Below are positions 18,986 to 28,796 of a stretch of 64,000 nt of DNA, piece after piece. Every line of letters starts with the position of its first letter. Positions within the stretch are counted from its first letter, which is position 1. Origin of the DNA: Roseateles toxinivorans (GTDB lineage Bacteria > Pseudomonadota > Gammaproteobacteria > Burkholderiales > Burkholderiaceae_C); assembly GCA_945898095.1 (NCBI GenBank), contig CAMDHE010000001.1:1-64000 (forward strand). The letters are read 5' to 3'. Under the pieces are notes generated by a model that was given only the letters and a program-made list of their open reading frames with translations, was not told the origin of the DNA and searched no databases. The translations under genes and the position numbers were made by a program.

Positions 18986-19744
18986 TCAATTCAAATTCCA
19001 CGCGGGTCCGACCCTGACAGCGATCAGCGAGATATTATCCCGTCCCCCCATTTCATTGGCACCGTCGATCAAGGCTCGCCCGGCATCGACGAGTTCGGCA
19101 TGGTTGACCAACATGCCGCAGATCGCCGGCTCGGAAAGCATGTCGGTGAGTCCATCGGAACAGAGCAGAAAAACATCGCCTGCTTGAACTTGATGCAAAT
19201 GCAGTTCAAGCCTGACCACCTCTTCGACACCGACAGCGCGCGTCAACAGGTTCTTGACATTTGAAACCGCCGCTTCTTCAAGGCTCAGCAAGCCAGCATC
19301 GAGTTGCTGCTGCAATAGGGAATGATCACGGGTCATGCGCGTCAAGCGGCCTTCGCGCAGGCAATAGGCGCGCGAATCACCGACATGGCCGAGCAGCAAA
19401 CCCTGGTCGCAGAACAGGCCCAGCACCAGGGTCGTGCCCATGCCGCTGAATTGAGGGTTGCCATGCGCCGCGGTGAAGATCGCCCGATTGGCAATGTCAA
19501 CACAGGCCTCGATCGCAAGCCGCGCCTGCGCTACCGTGACCAGCCCACCGGTTTCCCTCAAACAGCGGCTTAGTTCGAGGCTGAGCGAGCTGGTGAGCAT
19601 TTCGCTGGCCACCTCGCCGGCTTTGTAGCCGCCCATGCCATCAGCCAATATTGCCAGGCCGATCTTGTCATCAACGACTACCGAGTCCTCATTGTTGCCG
19701 CGTGAGCGGCCTACGTCAGTGGCGCTGTAAAACTCCAAACTCAT
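18986..19744 (-). CDS. PP2C-family serine/threonine phosphatase
   Basis: 252 residues of the PPM/Stp1 type, which removes phosphate from Ser/Thr with two metal ions. Motifs include the early RGNNEDS, with its metal-binding Asp; ADGMGG near residue 40; GHVGDSRAY near 125; and LCSDGLTDM near 195, with a late GGRDNIS near 238. An ATG directly before the chosen one is equally possible; GGAAGA precedes both. The neighbouring FHA gene probably reads the same phosphorylation events. In many bacteria such a pair comes with a Hanks-type kinase or a type VI secretion locus, neither of which is in the window. Confidence 0.92.
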   Translation of the reverse strand: MSLEFYSATDVGRSRGNNEDSVVVDDKIGLAILADGMGGYKAGEVASEMLTSSLSLELSRCLRETGGLVTVAQARLAIEACVDIANRAIFTAAHGNPQFSGMGTTLVLGLFCDQGLLLGHVGDSRAYCLREGRLTRMTRDHSLLQQQLDAGLLSLEEAAVSNVKNLLTRAVGVEEVVRLELHLHQVQAGDVFLLCSDGLTDMLSEPAICGMLVNHAELVDAGRALIDGANEMGGRDNISLIAVRVGPAWNLN

Positions 19745-19842
19745 CATTCTTCCAAGGATGCTGTTCGTCGCTATTCTGACCATATTTTGGCGATTTCGTG
19801 CATCCCCTTGGGGAAGATAGGGTCAAGAACCTACCCAGCGTG

Positions 19843-19874
19843 AACTGCTGCTCGGCAGCCCCTGCCAAGCAGTT
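19843..19874. other. Long imperfect hairpin between terC and the PP2C gene
   Basis: aactgct (19843-19849) pairs with agcagtt (19868-19874), and an inner cggcag/ctgcca stem adds six further positions with one mismatch and a 3-base bulge. It lies just past the end of terC. No T-run follows on either strand, so a Rho-independent terminator is not convincing. Confidence 0.4.
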
Positions 19875-19888
19875 GGAAAAGTAGCGTC

Positions 19889-20593
19889 TCAGGCTTCGGC
19901 AGCGGCCGCCTGGCGCTTGGCCAGATAGCGCCCAACAAGCACCACGATCACGGCGCCAAAGATCTCAATCGGCAACTCCAGAGGCTTGGCATTGGCCTCG
20001 AACCAGGCGCTGATCGTCACGTCGGTGACGGCCATTTCGCCCGCGACAAAACCGAGGATGGCGGCACCGAAGGTAATGATCAAGGGGAAGCGCTGCATCA
20101 ACTTGAGCAGCATCGAACTGCCGAAGATGATCATCGGAATCGACAGACCCAAGCCCACTACCAGCAAGGTGGTGCGCATCGCTTCGGGGGCGCCGTTGGC
20201 GGCGGCGGCCACTCCGATGACGTTGTCAAGACTCATCACCAGGTCGGCGATCAGGATGGTTCTGACCGCGATCCACAGCGAACTGCTGGCCTTGACTTTG
20301 CCTTCGCCATCGTCATTCCCGCCGGCGAGCAATTGCACGCCGATCCACAACAGCAGCGCAGCGCCCACCAGCTTCAAATATGGTACTTCCAGCAGCGAGA
20401 CCGCAAACACCGTCAACACCACGCGCATCAAGATGGCTGCGCCGCTGCCGGCAACGATCGCCTTGTTTTGCTGATGCGCAGGCAAATTTCTGGCAGCCAG
20501 GGCGATCACCACGGCGTTGTCTCCTGACAACAAGATATTCACCCAGATGATCTTGAGCAAGGCTAGCCAGAAAGGGGCTGTAAGCAGATCCAT
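19889..20593 (-). CDS. TerC-family integral membrane protein
   Basis: 234 residues with about seven hydrophobic helices and the family's hallmark acidic motifs inside membrane segments: LSGDNAVVIALAARNL near residue 24 and VMSLDNVIGVAAAA near 125. TerC/Alx proteins are thought to export manganese or other divalent metals, and some help metal loading of exported proteins. The start at 20593 is chosen because AAGGA sits 7-8 bases upstream; an ATG two codons earlier is possible. A manganese-sensing yybP-ykoY riboswitch often precedes such genes, but I do not see its conserved core in the leader here. The lysine/alanine-rich tail is cytoplasmic. Confidence 0.93.
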   Translation of the reverse strand: MDLLTAPFWLALLKIIWVNILLSGDNAVVIALAARNLPAHQQNKAIVAGSGAAILMRVVLTVFAVSLLEVPYLKLVGAALLLWIGVQLLAGGNDDGEGKVKASSSLWIAVRTILIADLVMSLDNVIGVAAAANGAPEAMRTTLLVVGLGLSIPMIIFGSSMLLKLMQRFPLIITFGAAILGFVAGEMAVTDVTISAWFEANAKPLELPIEIFGAVIVVLVGRYLAKRQAAAAEA

Positions 20594-20695
20594 ATTCATT
20601 TCCTTTTTTTTTAGCACAGCCTTACCGGCGTGGCTTAGAGGTTGCTGCAGACGATAGGCACCGTCCGAATTCGAATAGTTTACAAAACAAAAAGC

Positions 20696-20730
20696 AACAA
20701 GCCGCCAACGGTCACCCGCAGCGGCTTGTT
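20696..20730 (-). terminator. Rho-independent terminator of the sucCD operon
   Basis: A perfect 10-bp stem (aacaagccgc with gcggcttgtt) and a 15-base loop lie 20 bases past the sucD stop. On the minus strand a run ctttttgtttt follows the stem. On the plus strand a shorter T-run also follows, so it may work both ways. Confidence 0.85.
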
Positions 20731-20749
20731 TTTTAATGATTTTTATGAA

Positions 20750-21643
20750 TTACAGCAACGCTTTCAAGAGCTTGGCCATCTCGGATGGGTTGCGCGTGAC
20801 CGTGAAGCCGCAGGCTTCCATCACCGCCAGCTTGGCTTCGGCGGTGTCTTCACCGCCCGAGATCAGGGCGCCAGCATGGCCCATACGTTTGCCTGCAGGT
20901 GCCGTCACACCAGCGATGAAGCCGACGATCGGCTTCTTCATATTGTCCTTGCACCAGCGCGCCGCTTCGGCTTCATCGGGTCCGCCGATTTCGCCGATCA
21001 TGATCACGGCATCGGTTTCTGGATCGTCATTGAAGGCCTTCATCACATCGATATGCTTGAGGCCATTGATCGGGTCGCCACCGATGCCGACTGCGCTGGA
21101 TTGGCCCAGACCGATCTCGGTCAACTGCGCCACCGCTTCATAGGTCAAGGTGCCCGAGCGCGAGACCACACCGATGCGGCCCTTGCGATGGATATGTCCG
21201 GGCATGATGCCGATCTTGATCTCGTCGGGCGTGATCAGCCCCGGGCAGTTGGGGCCCAGCAGCAAGGTGCGCTTGCCGCCGGCGGCTTCCTTGGCACGCA
21301 TGCGGTTGCGCAACTCGAGCATGTCGCGCACCGGGATACCTTCGGTGATGCAGATCGCCAGATCCAGGTCAGCCTGCACGGCTTCCCAGATCGCTGCGGC
21401 AGCGCCCGCAGGCGGCACATAGATCACACTGACGGTGGCGCCAGTGGCCTTGGCTGCATCGGTCACATTGGCAAAGATCGGAATGCCTTCGAAGTCCTCG
21501 CCGGCCTTCTTCGGGTTCACGCCAGCGACAAAGCAATTTTTGCCATTGGCATAGTCACGGCAGCCGCGAGTATGGAACTGACCGGTCTTGCCGGTGATGC
21601 CCTGGGTGATCACCCGGGTGTCTTTGTTGATGTAGATGCTCAT
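20750..21643 (-). CDS. sucD: Succinyl-CoA synthetase (ADP-forming) alpha subunit
   Basis: 297 residues. With SucC it interconverts succinyl-CoA and succinate with substrate-level phosphorylation in the TCA cycle. The CoA-binding Rossmann domain begins with GITGKTGQFHT near residue 15. The phosphorylated active-site histidine lies in GHAGALISGG near residue 245. The gap to sucC is 32 bases, and a strong terminator closes the unit. Length and motifs match the beta- and gammaproteobacterial enzyme with no visible defect. Confidence 0.97.
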   Translation of the reverse strand: MSIYINKDTRVITQGITGKTGQFHTRGCRDYANGKNCFVAGVNPKKAGEDFEGIPIFANVTDAAKATGATVSVIYVPPAGAAAAIWEAVQADLDLAICITEGIPVRDMLELRNRMRAKEAAGGKRTLLLGPNCPGLITPDEIKIGIMPGHIHRKGRIGVVSRSGTLTYEAVAQLTEIGLGQSSAVGIGGDPINGLKHIDVMKAFNDDPETDAVIMIGEIGGPDEAEAARWCKDNMKKPIVGFIAGVTAPAGKRMGHAGALISGGEDTAEAKLAVMEACGFTVTRNPSEMAKLLKALL

Positions 21644-21675
21644 GTTCGTTTTCCTTGCTGGTCAGCAGTCAGTCT

Positions 21676-22836
<1,161 letters not shown>

Positions 22837-22859
22837 GGTGGTTCTCGCTCTATTGAAAG

Positions 22860-23444
22860 TCAGGGATTGGGAACAACTTCGACCGCAGCCGCCTCGGGCT
22901 TGCGGTACCAGTTCGGGTAATAAGCCAAGACCATCGGGCCGTCGCGGCGCAAGGCATGGCATTTGTCGAGCTGAAATGGCGCTTGTCCAGGGCTGTCGCC
23001 ATCGCGGATATTGATCACCTCGCCGGTGAAGGCCTGCACCACCGCCGTTGGCAAAGCCTGGCAAAGTTCGGTCAGATGGGTACAACCCTTGATGCCCGCC
23101 AGCCTGTCCTTCACGCCAGGGCGGAAGCCCTTGAACAAGTTCAAGCCGACCAGTCGCTGGTAGGCATCGCCATGATCATCGCAGGCGCCCGGGTAGGGCA
23201 TCGCGCGCGTTCGGGAGCAGGCCTCGAGGATATTCGCCTTGGCATCAACCACCAGAACCAGCAACATGTCATGGACCGGCTCACCGGCGCTGCGGGTCTC
23301 ACCGGAAAGTTTGATGTCGCGGCCCTTGCTATCGACCAGAGCGGCTTCGACGTCAAAAAAACCATCATCGCGCGCATACACCTGCACGTTGATGGCGCGG
23401 CGATGCAGCAGACGGCGCTCGGCGGTTGATTGGGGCAAGTTCAT
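22860..23444 (-). CDS. DUF2889-family protein
   Basis: 194 residues from the ATG at 23444; a TTG four codons upstream is possible, and neither start has a clear ribosome binding site. The protein is soluble, with no signal peptide, and matches the DUF2889 pattern: an N-terminal [25 protein letters not shown], a central motif with [14 protein letters not shown], and a CTHLTEL motif near residue 130. The function is unknown. The conserved Cys and His residues (ACDDH, GCTHLTE) could bind a metal, but this is speculation. It sits 23 bases before sucC, so it may be co-transcribed with the sucCD operon, as in related genomes. Confidence 0.88.
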   Translation of the reverse strand: MNLPQSTAERRLLHRRAINVQVYARDDGFFDVEAALVDSKGRDIKLSGETRSAGEPVHDMLLVLVVDAKANILEACSRTRAMPYPGACDDHGDAYQRLVGLNLFKGFRPGVKDRLAGIKGCTHLTELCQALPTAVVQAFTGEVINIRDGDSPGQAPFQLDKCHALRRDGPMVLAYYPNWYRKPEAAAVEVVPNP

Positions 23445-23759
23445 TGAATTGGGCAAGGGCAGCCATTGTTGCTGGTCAATTGCTTGGTTGGCCGGCGGTA
23501 CTGAATGCAGTCCGGCAATGTAGCATGTTGCGCCGCACCAACCTTGCAGGGAGCTTGCGGCTCAAGCTGGATTCAGTAGATAGAGGCGGCCGAGTGGGCT
23601 GCTGCGCGCCAGGAGAAGCAGCACATCCGGCGTGGCCTAGCGCGGCTTAATCGACTGCGTAGCGTGCTTACCCATTGGGATATGGCAGGCGGGCACGGAA
23701 ATCTCAACCGGCGTGAAGCCTCCGAAGCGATGGAGAACGGTCAACTGCTGAATCTCGGC
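23445..23759. other. Non-coding gap between recX and the DUF2889 gene
   Basis: This 315-base stretch contains no supportable gene on either strand. It should carry the promoter of the DUF2889-sucCD unit. I found no clear sigma-70 pair, terminator with T-run or known RNA fold. The part near 23580-23640 is GC-rich and could fold, but no specific structure stands out. Confidence 0.5.
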
Positions 23760-24239
23760 TCAATCGCTTTGTGCACGCAGCAGCCGCTGGATCACATCGA
23801 ACGGAAAGCCGCGGGCAAGCATGAATCTTGTCTGCTTTGCCCTCGCGGCAAGGTCCTCAGCTTGCTGGCCGGCAAATTTGCGTTGCCAGATCGCCCGCGC
23901 CCGCTCAAGTTCGCTGTCCTTCAGCAATTGCTGATTTTCGGCGCTGAGCGCCAGCCCATGCTGGGCCAGTTCCTGCTTGATGCGCAGGCTGCCGTAGCGC
24001 GGCGAACGCGCATTGATGCGCGACTCGATGAACCTCGACTCGCTCAGATAACCTTGTTCCTGCAGCCACAACAGCAGATCTTCGACCTCGGTTGAAGCTG
24101 CTGCTGCATCAAGCTCGCCATCGCTTGCCGCCTCGCGCTGGATCACGATGCGCTTCAGTTTGCGCCGCAGTTCGGTCAGACTGTGCTCACGCTGCGACAG
24201 CAGCGAAATCGCCCTCAGCTTCAGCGACAAGGGCTTCAT
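23760..24239 (-). CDS. recX: Regulatory protein RecX
   Basis: 159 residues made of three-helix repeats, the RecX fold that binds the RecA filament groove and limits RecA activity. Recognisable parts are SLKLRAISLLSQREHS-LTELRRKL near the N-terminus, the central YLSESRFIESRI-NARSPRYGSLRIKQEL motif (about residues 76-104), and a C-terminal FAGQQAEDLAARAKQTRFMLARGF. It starts 30 bases after recA and should share its SOS-controlled message. The ATG at 24239 is preferred to the TTG immediately before it. Confidence 0.95.
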   Translation of the reverse strand: MKPLSLKLRAISLLSQREHSLTELRRKLKRIVIQREAASDGELDAAAASTEVEDLLLWLQEQGYLSESRFIESRINARSPRYGSLRIKQELAQHGLALSAENQQLLKDSELERARAIWQRKFAGQQAEDLAARAKQTRFMLARGFPFDVIQRLLRAQSD

Positions 24240-24269
24240 CAATCAAGCCTGCCGCGAGCTGCCGAAGCG

Positions 24270-25319
24270 TCAAGCCGCTGGCTTGGCAGACTCGCTTCCG
24301 GCCAGCAAAGGCACGCCCAGCGACTCGCGAACCTTGTTCTCGATTTCATGCGCGATGTCGGGGTTCTCACGCAGGAATTCGCGCGCATTGTCCTTGCCCT
24401 GGCCAATTTTTTCGCCCTGATAGGCGTACCAGGACCCGGACTTTTCAACCACCTTGGCGACCACACCCAGATCGATGATTTCACCTTCACGGCTGATGCC
24501 TTCGCCATAAAGAATATCGAATTCGGCCGTCTTGAACGGCGGCGCCACCTTGTTCTTCACGACCTTGACCTTGGTCTCGCTGCCGATCACATCGTCACCC
24601 TTCTTGATCGAGCCGATGCGGCGGATGTCAAGGCGTACCGAGGCATAGAACTTCAGCGCGTTGCCGCCGGTCGTTGTCTCGGGACTGCCGAACATCACGC
24701 CGATCTTCATGCGGATCTGGTTGATGAAGATGACCATGCAATTGGCCTTCTTGATCGTGGCGGTCAGCTTGCGCAACGCCTGGCTCATCAGCCGGGCTTG
24801 CAGACCTGGCAGCGAATCGCCCATCTCGCCTTCAAGCTCGGCCTTCGGCGTCAAGGCCGCCACCGAGTCGATCACGATCAGATCGACCGAGCCGGAACGG
24901 ACCAGCGCGTCAACGATCTCCAGCGCTTGCTCGCCCGTGTCGGGCTGGCTGATCAGCAGTTCCTGCAGATTGACGCCGAGCTTTTGCGCGTACTGGATGT
25001 CCAGCGCATGCTCGGCATCGATGAAGGCGCAGACGCCGCCGATCTTCTGCATCTCTGCAATCCCCTGCAGGGTCAGCGTGGTTTTGCCTGAAGATTCAGG
25101 GCCGTAGATCTCGACCACGCGGCCGCGCGGCAAACCGCCAACACCGAGGGCGATGTCGAGGCCTAGCGAGCCGGTAGAAACGACTTGGATGTCAGCGATC
25201 ACTTCGCCCTCACCCAAGCGCATGATTGAACCCTTGCCGAACTGCTTCTCGATCTGGGCAAGCGCGGCTTGCAGGGCTTTGGCCTTCTCGGCATTGATGG
25301 TCTTGACTGGTGCGTCCAT
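24270..25319 (-). CDS. recA: Recombinase RecA
   Basis: 349 residues. It forms ATP-dependent filaments on single-stranded DNA for homologous recombination and triggers LexA self-cleavage. Walker A reads GPESSGKT near residue 74, Walker [11 protein letters not shown] near 148, the L1/L2 loops carry EGEMGDS and GNALKFYAS, and the acidic tail is short. AGGAGA 4-5 bases before the ATG at 25319 fixes the start. A LexA box overlaps the promoter 39-54 bases upstream. recX follows, and a two-component system is encoded divergently. Confidence 0.98.
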   Translation of the reverse strand: MDAPVKTINAEKAKALQAALAQIEKQFGKGSIMRLGEGEVIADIQVVSTGSLGLDIALGVGGLPRGRVVEIYGPESSGKTTLTLQGIAEMQKIGGVCAFIDAEHALDIQYAQKLGVNLQELLISQPDTGEQALEIVDALVRSGSVDLIVIDSVAALTPKAELEGEMGDSLPGLQARLMSQALRKLTATIKKANCMVIFINQIRMKIGVMFGSPETTTGGNALKFYASVRLDIRRIGSIKKGDDVIGSETKVKVVKNKVAPPFKTAEFDILYGEGISREGEIIDLGVVAKVVEKSGSWYAYQGEKIGQGKDNAREFLRENPDIAHEIENKVRESLGVPLLAGSESAKPAA

Positions 25320-25344
25320 GATTTCTCCTGAATGGGCTGATCGC

Positions 25345-25373
25345 ATTATCGCGATATCTGTACGTTTGTACAG
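25345..25373 (-). promoter_or_regulatory. recA promoter with LexA (SOS) box
   Basis: On the minus strand ctgtacaaacgtacag (25373-25358) fits CTGT-N8-ACAG perfectly. A minus-10-like GATAAT lies at 25350-25345, and 17 bases upstream of it is CTGTAC as the minus-35 element, which overlaps the box. LexA bound here would block RNA polymerase. Confidence 0.88.
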
Positions 25374-25471
25374 TGTTTTGTGTTTTTTTGCTGCGGGTAG
25401 GTCTGCATAAGCCAAGCCCACCAAGCTCCATAGAATGAGGTTACTACGACATTGCTTCGGCGGAGACAAGA

Positions 25472-26143
25472 ATGCGCATCCTGATTGCTGAAGACGACCA
25501 GGTTCTGGCGGACGGTTTGTTGCGCTCGCTGCGCGCCTCGGGTTATGCAGTCGACCAGGTCGGCAACGGCTCGGAAGCCGATGCGGCCTTGGCTCTGCAT
25601 GAATTCGATCTGGTGATTCTGGATCTGGGTCTACCTCGCATGCATGGGCTGGATGTATTGCGCAAATTGCGCGCACGTGGCTCGTCGATGCCGGTGCTGA
25701 TCCTGACCGCCGGCGACAGCATCGAACAGCGCGTCAAGGGTCTTGACCTTGGCGCCGACGATTACATGGCCAAGCCGTTCTCGCTGCAAGAGCTGGAAGC
25801 CCGGGTCCGTGCCTTGACAAGACGCGGTCTGGGTACGGCTTCGAGCATCATCAAGCATGGCCCGATGAACTTCGATGCGACCGGGCGTGTCGCTTATATC
25901 AACGACGTGATGATCGAGTTGTCTGCACGCGAACTCAGTTTGCTGGAAGTGCTGTTGCAGCGCGCCGGTCGGTTGGTCAGCAAGGATCAATTGGTCGAAC
26001 GGCTGTGCGAATGGGGCGAGGAGGTCAGCAACAATGCGATCGAGGTCTATATCCACCGCTTGCGCAAGAAAATAGAGCAAGGCCCGATCCGCATCGCCAC
26101 CGTACGCGGTCTCGGCTATTGCCTGGAAAAAATCCCCCATTGA
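25472..26143 (+). CDS. OmpR/PhoB-family response regulator (QseB/TctD-like)
   Basis: 223 residues: a receiver domain (1-115) with the acidic pocket EDD at 7-9, phospho-acceptor Asp51 in VILDLGLP, Thr in LTAGD and Lys in AKPF, followed by a winged-helix DNA-binding domain (about 130-222) with [15 protein letters not shown] and RGLGYCLE. The ATG follows GGAGA by 5 bases. The partner histidine kinase begins 18 bases downstream. The operon is divergent from recA with about 150 bases between. The signal is unknown; by family the pair resembles QseBC or TctDE. Confidence 0.94.
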   Translation: MRILIAEDDQVLADGLLRSLRASGYAVDQVGNGSEADAALALHEFDLVILDLGLPRMHGLDVLRKLRARGSSMPVLILTAGDSIEQRVKGLDLGADDYMAKPFSLQELEARVRALTRRGLGTASSIIKHGPMNFDATGRVAYINDVMIELSARELSLLEVLLQRAGRLVSKDQLVERLCEWGEEVSNNAIEVYIHRLRKKIEQGPIRIATVRGLGYCLEKIPH

Positions 26144-26161
26144 TCTCCGTCCCAGGCTGGC

Positions 26162-27655
26162 ATGAGCAAATCCACCGCTGAGTCGGGGCAGCGATCGCTG
26201 TTCGGCGAGATCCTTGACTGGATGCTCGCCCCGCTGCTGCTGATCTGGCCAATCAGCGTTGGCTTGACCTGGTTGGTGGCGCAGGGGATCGCCAACAAGC
26301 CCTATGACCGGGCGCTTGGCGAGATGACCAGCACCTTGGGTCTGCAAGTCGCCGCCGAGGCCCTGCCAGGCCGCAGCATGAAGTCTCGCTATGCCTTGGC
26401 ACCTGAAGCCGCTGCCCTGCTGCGCGCTGATGAGACCGATACCGTTTTCTACCAGGTGCTGGGTCTGCGCGGTGAGTTGTTGAACGGGGACTCGGTGCTG
26501 CCGGTGCCGGCCACCGATGAGACGATCGTCCCAGGCGAACTTCATTTCCGCGACGATGAAGTCGGCAATGAGCAGGTGCGGGTGGCCTATCTATGGGTGT
26601 TGCCCGACAAGCTGGACAACAATTCAGGGATGATGCTGGTGCAGGTGGCCGAGACCTTGGGCAAGCGCGCAAGGTTGACCAATGAAATCATCAAAGGCGT
26701 GATCCTGCCGCAATTCGTCATCCTGCCGCTGGCGGTTCTGCTGGTCTGGCTGGCCCTGGCGCGCGGCATCGCACCATTGAATGACCTGCAGCGCCGCATC
26801 CGCTCGCGTGAAAGTTCGGACCTGAGCCCGATCGACGAACGCGGCATCCCTGAAGAAGTGGCGCCGCTGGTCCGGGCGATCAATGATCTGCTGACAAGGC
26901 TTGATCAGTCGCTGAGCAGTCAGAAGCATTTCCTCGCCGATGCCGCGCATCAGTTGAAGACGCCTTTGGCCGGTCTGCGCACCCAGGCCGAGTTCGCGCA
27001 GCGCGAAATCGACGCCGGCCGCAGCGACCCAGCTGAACTGAAGCGGTCGCTGCAGCAAATTTCACTCTCGAGTCAGCGCGCCGCCCATATGGTCAACCAA
27101 TTGCTGGCGATGGCCCGCGCCGAGGACAAGGAGCTGGCCGCACAAAGGCTTGAAGTCAACCTGGCCGAGATCGCCATGGAAACGGTGCGCGATTTTGTGC
27201 CACGTGCGATGGAGAAGCGCATCGACCTCGGCTATGAGGGCCCGGATGCGGAGCAAAACCGATTGCGCACGCTCGGTCACCCCTTGCTGATGGGCGAGTT
27301 GATCCGCAACCTGGTCGACAACGCCTTGCTCTACACCCCCTCGGGCGGCACGGTGACCGTGCGGGTGGTGGAGGACCCGTTCGGCCAGGTCAGCGTGCTG
27401 CAGGTCGAGGACTCCGGCGCCGGCATTGCCGAGCATGAACGCGACAAGGTCTTCCAGCCTTTCTACCGGGCGCTGGGTACCAATGTCGATGGATCAGGAC
27501 TAGGTTTGGCGATCGTGCGCGAAATCGCCCAGCAGCATGAGGCGGAAGTCAGCCTTGATGACACCCGGCCGCGCCGCGCCGGTCAAGCCGAATCGGATGG
27601 CCCGGGCGCCCGCTTCAGTGTGCGCTTTCCAGCCCACCCGGCCCTCACAGCTTGA
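26162..27655 (+). CDS. Sensor histidine kinase (TctE/QseC-like)
   Basis: 497 residues with two membrane helices (about 18-45 and 180-203) around a periplasmic sensor domain of roughly 135 residues. A HAMP-like linker follows, then the phospho-acceptor H-box HQLKTPLAGLR near residue 263. The ATPase domain has the N-box RNLVDNALLYTP near 380, G1 EDSGAGIAEHE and G2 GSGLGLAIVREIA. The periplasmic part fits the TctE N-terminal domain type, which in relatives senses small carboxylates, but no transporter gene is adjacent to support this. Its last 11 bases overlap the convergent rodA gene. Confidence 0.93.
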   Translation: MSKSTAESGQRSLFGEILDWMLAPLLLIWPISVGLTWLVAQGIANKPYDRALGEMTSTLGLQVAAEALPGRSMKSRYALAPEAAALLRADETDTVFYQVLGLRGELLNGDSVLPVPATDETIVPGELHFRDDEVGNEQVRVAYLWVLPDKLDNNSGMMLVQVAETLGKRARLTNEIIKGVILPQFVILPLAVLLVWLALARGIAPLNDLQRRIRSRESSDLSPIDERGIPEEVAPLVRAINDLLTRLDQSLSSQKHFLADAAHQLKTPLAGLRTQAEFAQREIDAGRSDPAELKRSLQQISLSSQRAAHMVNQLLAMARAEDKELAAQRLEVNLAEIAMETVRDFVPRAMEKRIDLGYEGPDAEQNRLRTLGHPLLMGELIRNLVDNALLYTPSGGTVTVRVVEDPFGQVSVLQVEDSGAGIAEHERDKVFQPFYRALGTNVDGSGLGLAIVREIAQQHEAEVSLDDTRPRRAGQAESDGPGARFSVRFPAHPALTA

Positions 27656-28796
27656 CGCGCCGGCTCTTCGCGATCGACATCAGCATCCCGAGCCCGAAGG
27701 CCAGCGTGACCATCGCCGTGCCGCCGTAGCTGATGAAGGGCAAGGGCACGCCAACCACTGGCAGGATGCCGCTAACCATGCCCATGTTGACAAAAACATA
27801 GGTGAAAAAGCTCATCGTGATGGCCCCGGCCATCAAGCGGGAAAACAGCGAGGGTGCATCCGAGGCGATCTTCAACCCTCGCAGGATCAGCGTGCCAAAA
27901 CCGGCCAGCAGCGCCGACGCCCCCAGCAAGCCGAATTCCTCGCCAAATGCTGCGAAGATGAAGTCGGTCGTGCGCTCGGGGATGAACTCCAGATGGGTCT
28001 GCGAGCCCTTCATGAAGCCCTTGCCGGTGATGCCGCCTGAGCCGATGGCGATCTCGCCCTGGATGATGTGGAAGCCTTTGCCAAGCGGGTCCTTGGTCGG
28101 ATCGAGCAGGGTGCAGATGCGGGTTTTCTGATACTCGCGCAGCAGCGGCCATTGGACTTCTGGCTGGCAGATCGCATCCTCGCTCAACACCAGCGTCGAG
28201 ATGGCGACTACGCCGGCCAAAAAGCATGGAATGATCAAGCGCCAGGAAAGCCCGGCAAAGAAGATCACATAGAGCCCGGCAGCGGCGATCAGGATGGCAG
28301 TGCCCAGATCGGGTTGCTTGGCCACCAGCAGCACCGGCAGCGCCAGCAACAAGAAGCCGGCGATGAAGTCGGGCAGGCGCAGCAGGCCCTCGCGCTTCTG
28401 GAACCACCAAGCCAGCATCAGCGGCGTGGCAATTTTCAGCAACTCCGAGGGTTGGATCACCACGCCCAGGTTGAGCCAGCGGGTCGCGCCCTTCTTGGTC
28501 AACCCGAACATCGCGGTGGCAACCAGCAGGGCCAGCCCGATCGAATACAGCGGTATCGCCAGGCTCATCAAGCGCGGCACCGGTATCTGCGCGACGAAGA
28601 AAATGATCAACACCGACAGCACCATATTGCGTGCATGGTCGACGAAGCGCGTGCCATGGTCGAAGCCGGCCGAATACATGCACAGCAAGCCCAGCAACAT
28701 CAACCAGCCAATGGCAAGCAGCAAGGGCAGATCAAAGCCGCTGAACAGCGGCCTGAGCCGCTGCCACCAACCGGGCTGATCGAAAACGCTTTTCAT
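27645..28796 (-). CDS. rodA: Rod-shape SEDS glycosyltransferase RodA
   Basis: 383 residues with about ten membrane helices, a SEDS-family peptidoglycan polymerase that works with PBP2 in the elongasome. Family blocks include SWRLIIPC, the loop QVxxAIGSGG-like QGEIAIGSGGITGKGF near residue 235, FIPERTTDFIFAAFGEEFGL near 260-280 and the GVPLPFISYGGTAMV motif near 350. Its ATG overlaps the mrdA stop by 4 bases, so it is coupled to its partner transpeptidase. It ends convergently with the histidine kinase gene, overlapping it by 11 bases. Confidence 0.96.
   Translation of the reverse strand: MKSVFDQPGWWQRLRPLFSGFDLPLLLAIGWLMLLGLLCMYSAGFDHGTRFVDHARNMVLSVLIIFFVAQIPVPRLMSLAIPLYSIGLALLVATAMFGLTKKGATRWLNLGVVIQPSELLKIATPLMLAWWFQKREGLLRLPDFIAGFLLLALPVLLVAKQPDLGTAILIAAAGLYVIFFAGLSWRLIIPCFLAGVVAISTLVLSEDAICQPEVQWPLLREYQKTRICTLLDPTKDPLGKGFHIIQGEIAIGSGGITGKGFMKGSQTHLEFIPERTTDFIFAAFGEEFGLLGASALLAGFGTLILRGLKIASDAPSLFSRLMAGAITMSFFTYVFVNMGMVSGILPVVGVPLPFISYGGTAMVTLAFGLGMLMSIAKSRRVKL

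Noticed and set aside
20594..20695. Possible yybP-ykoY manganese riboswitch before terC
   Set aside because: The conserved core sequences of that class could not be found in the leader; the only clear fold in the gap is the sucCD terminator.
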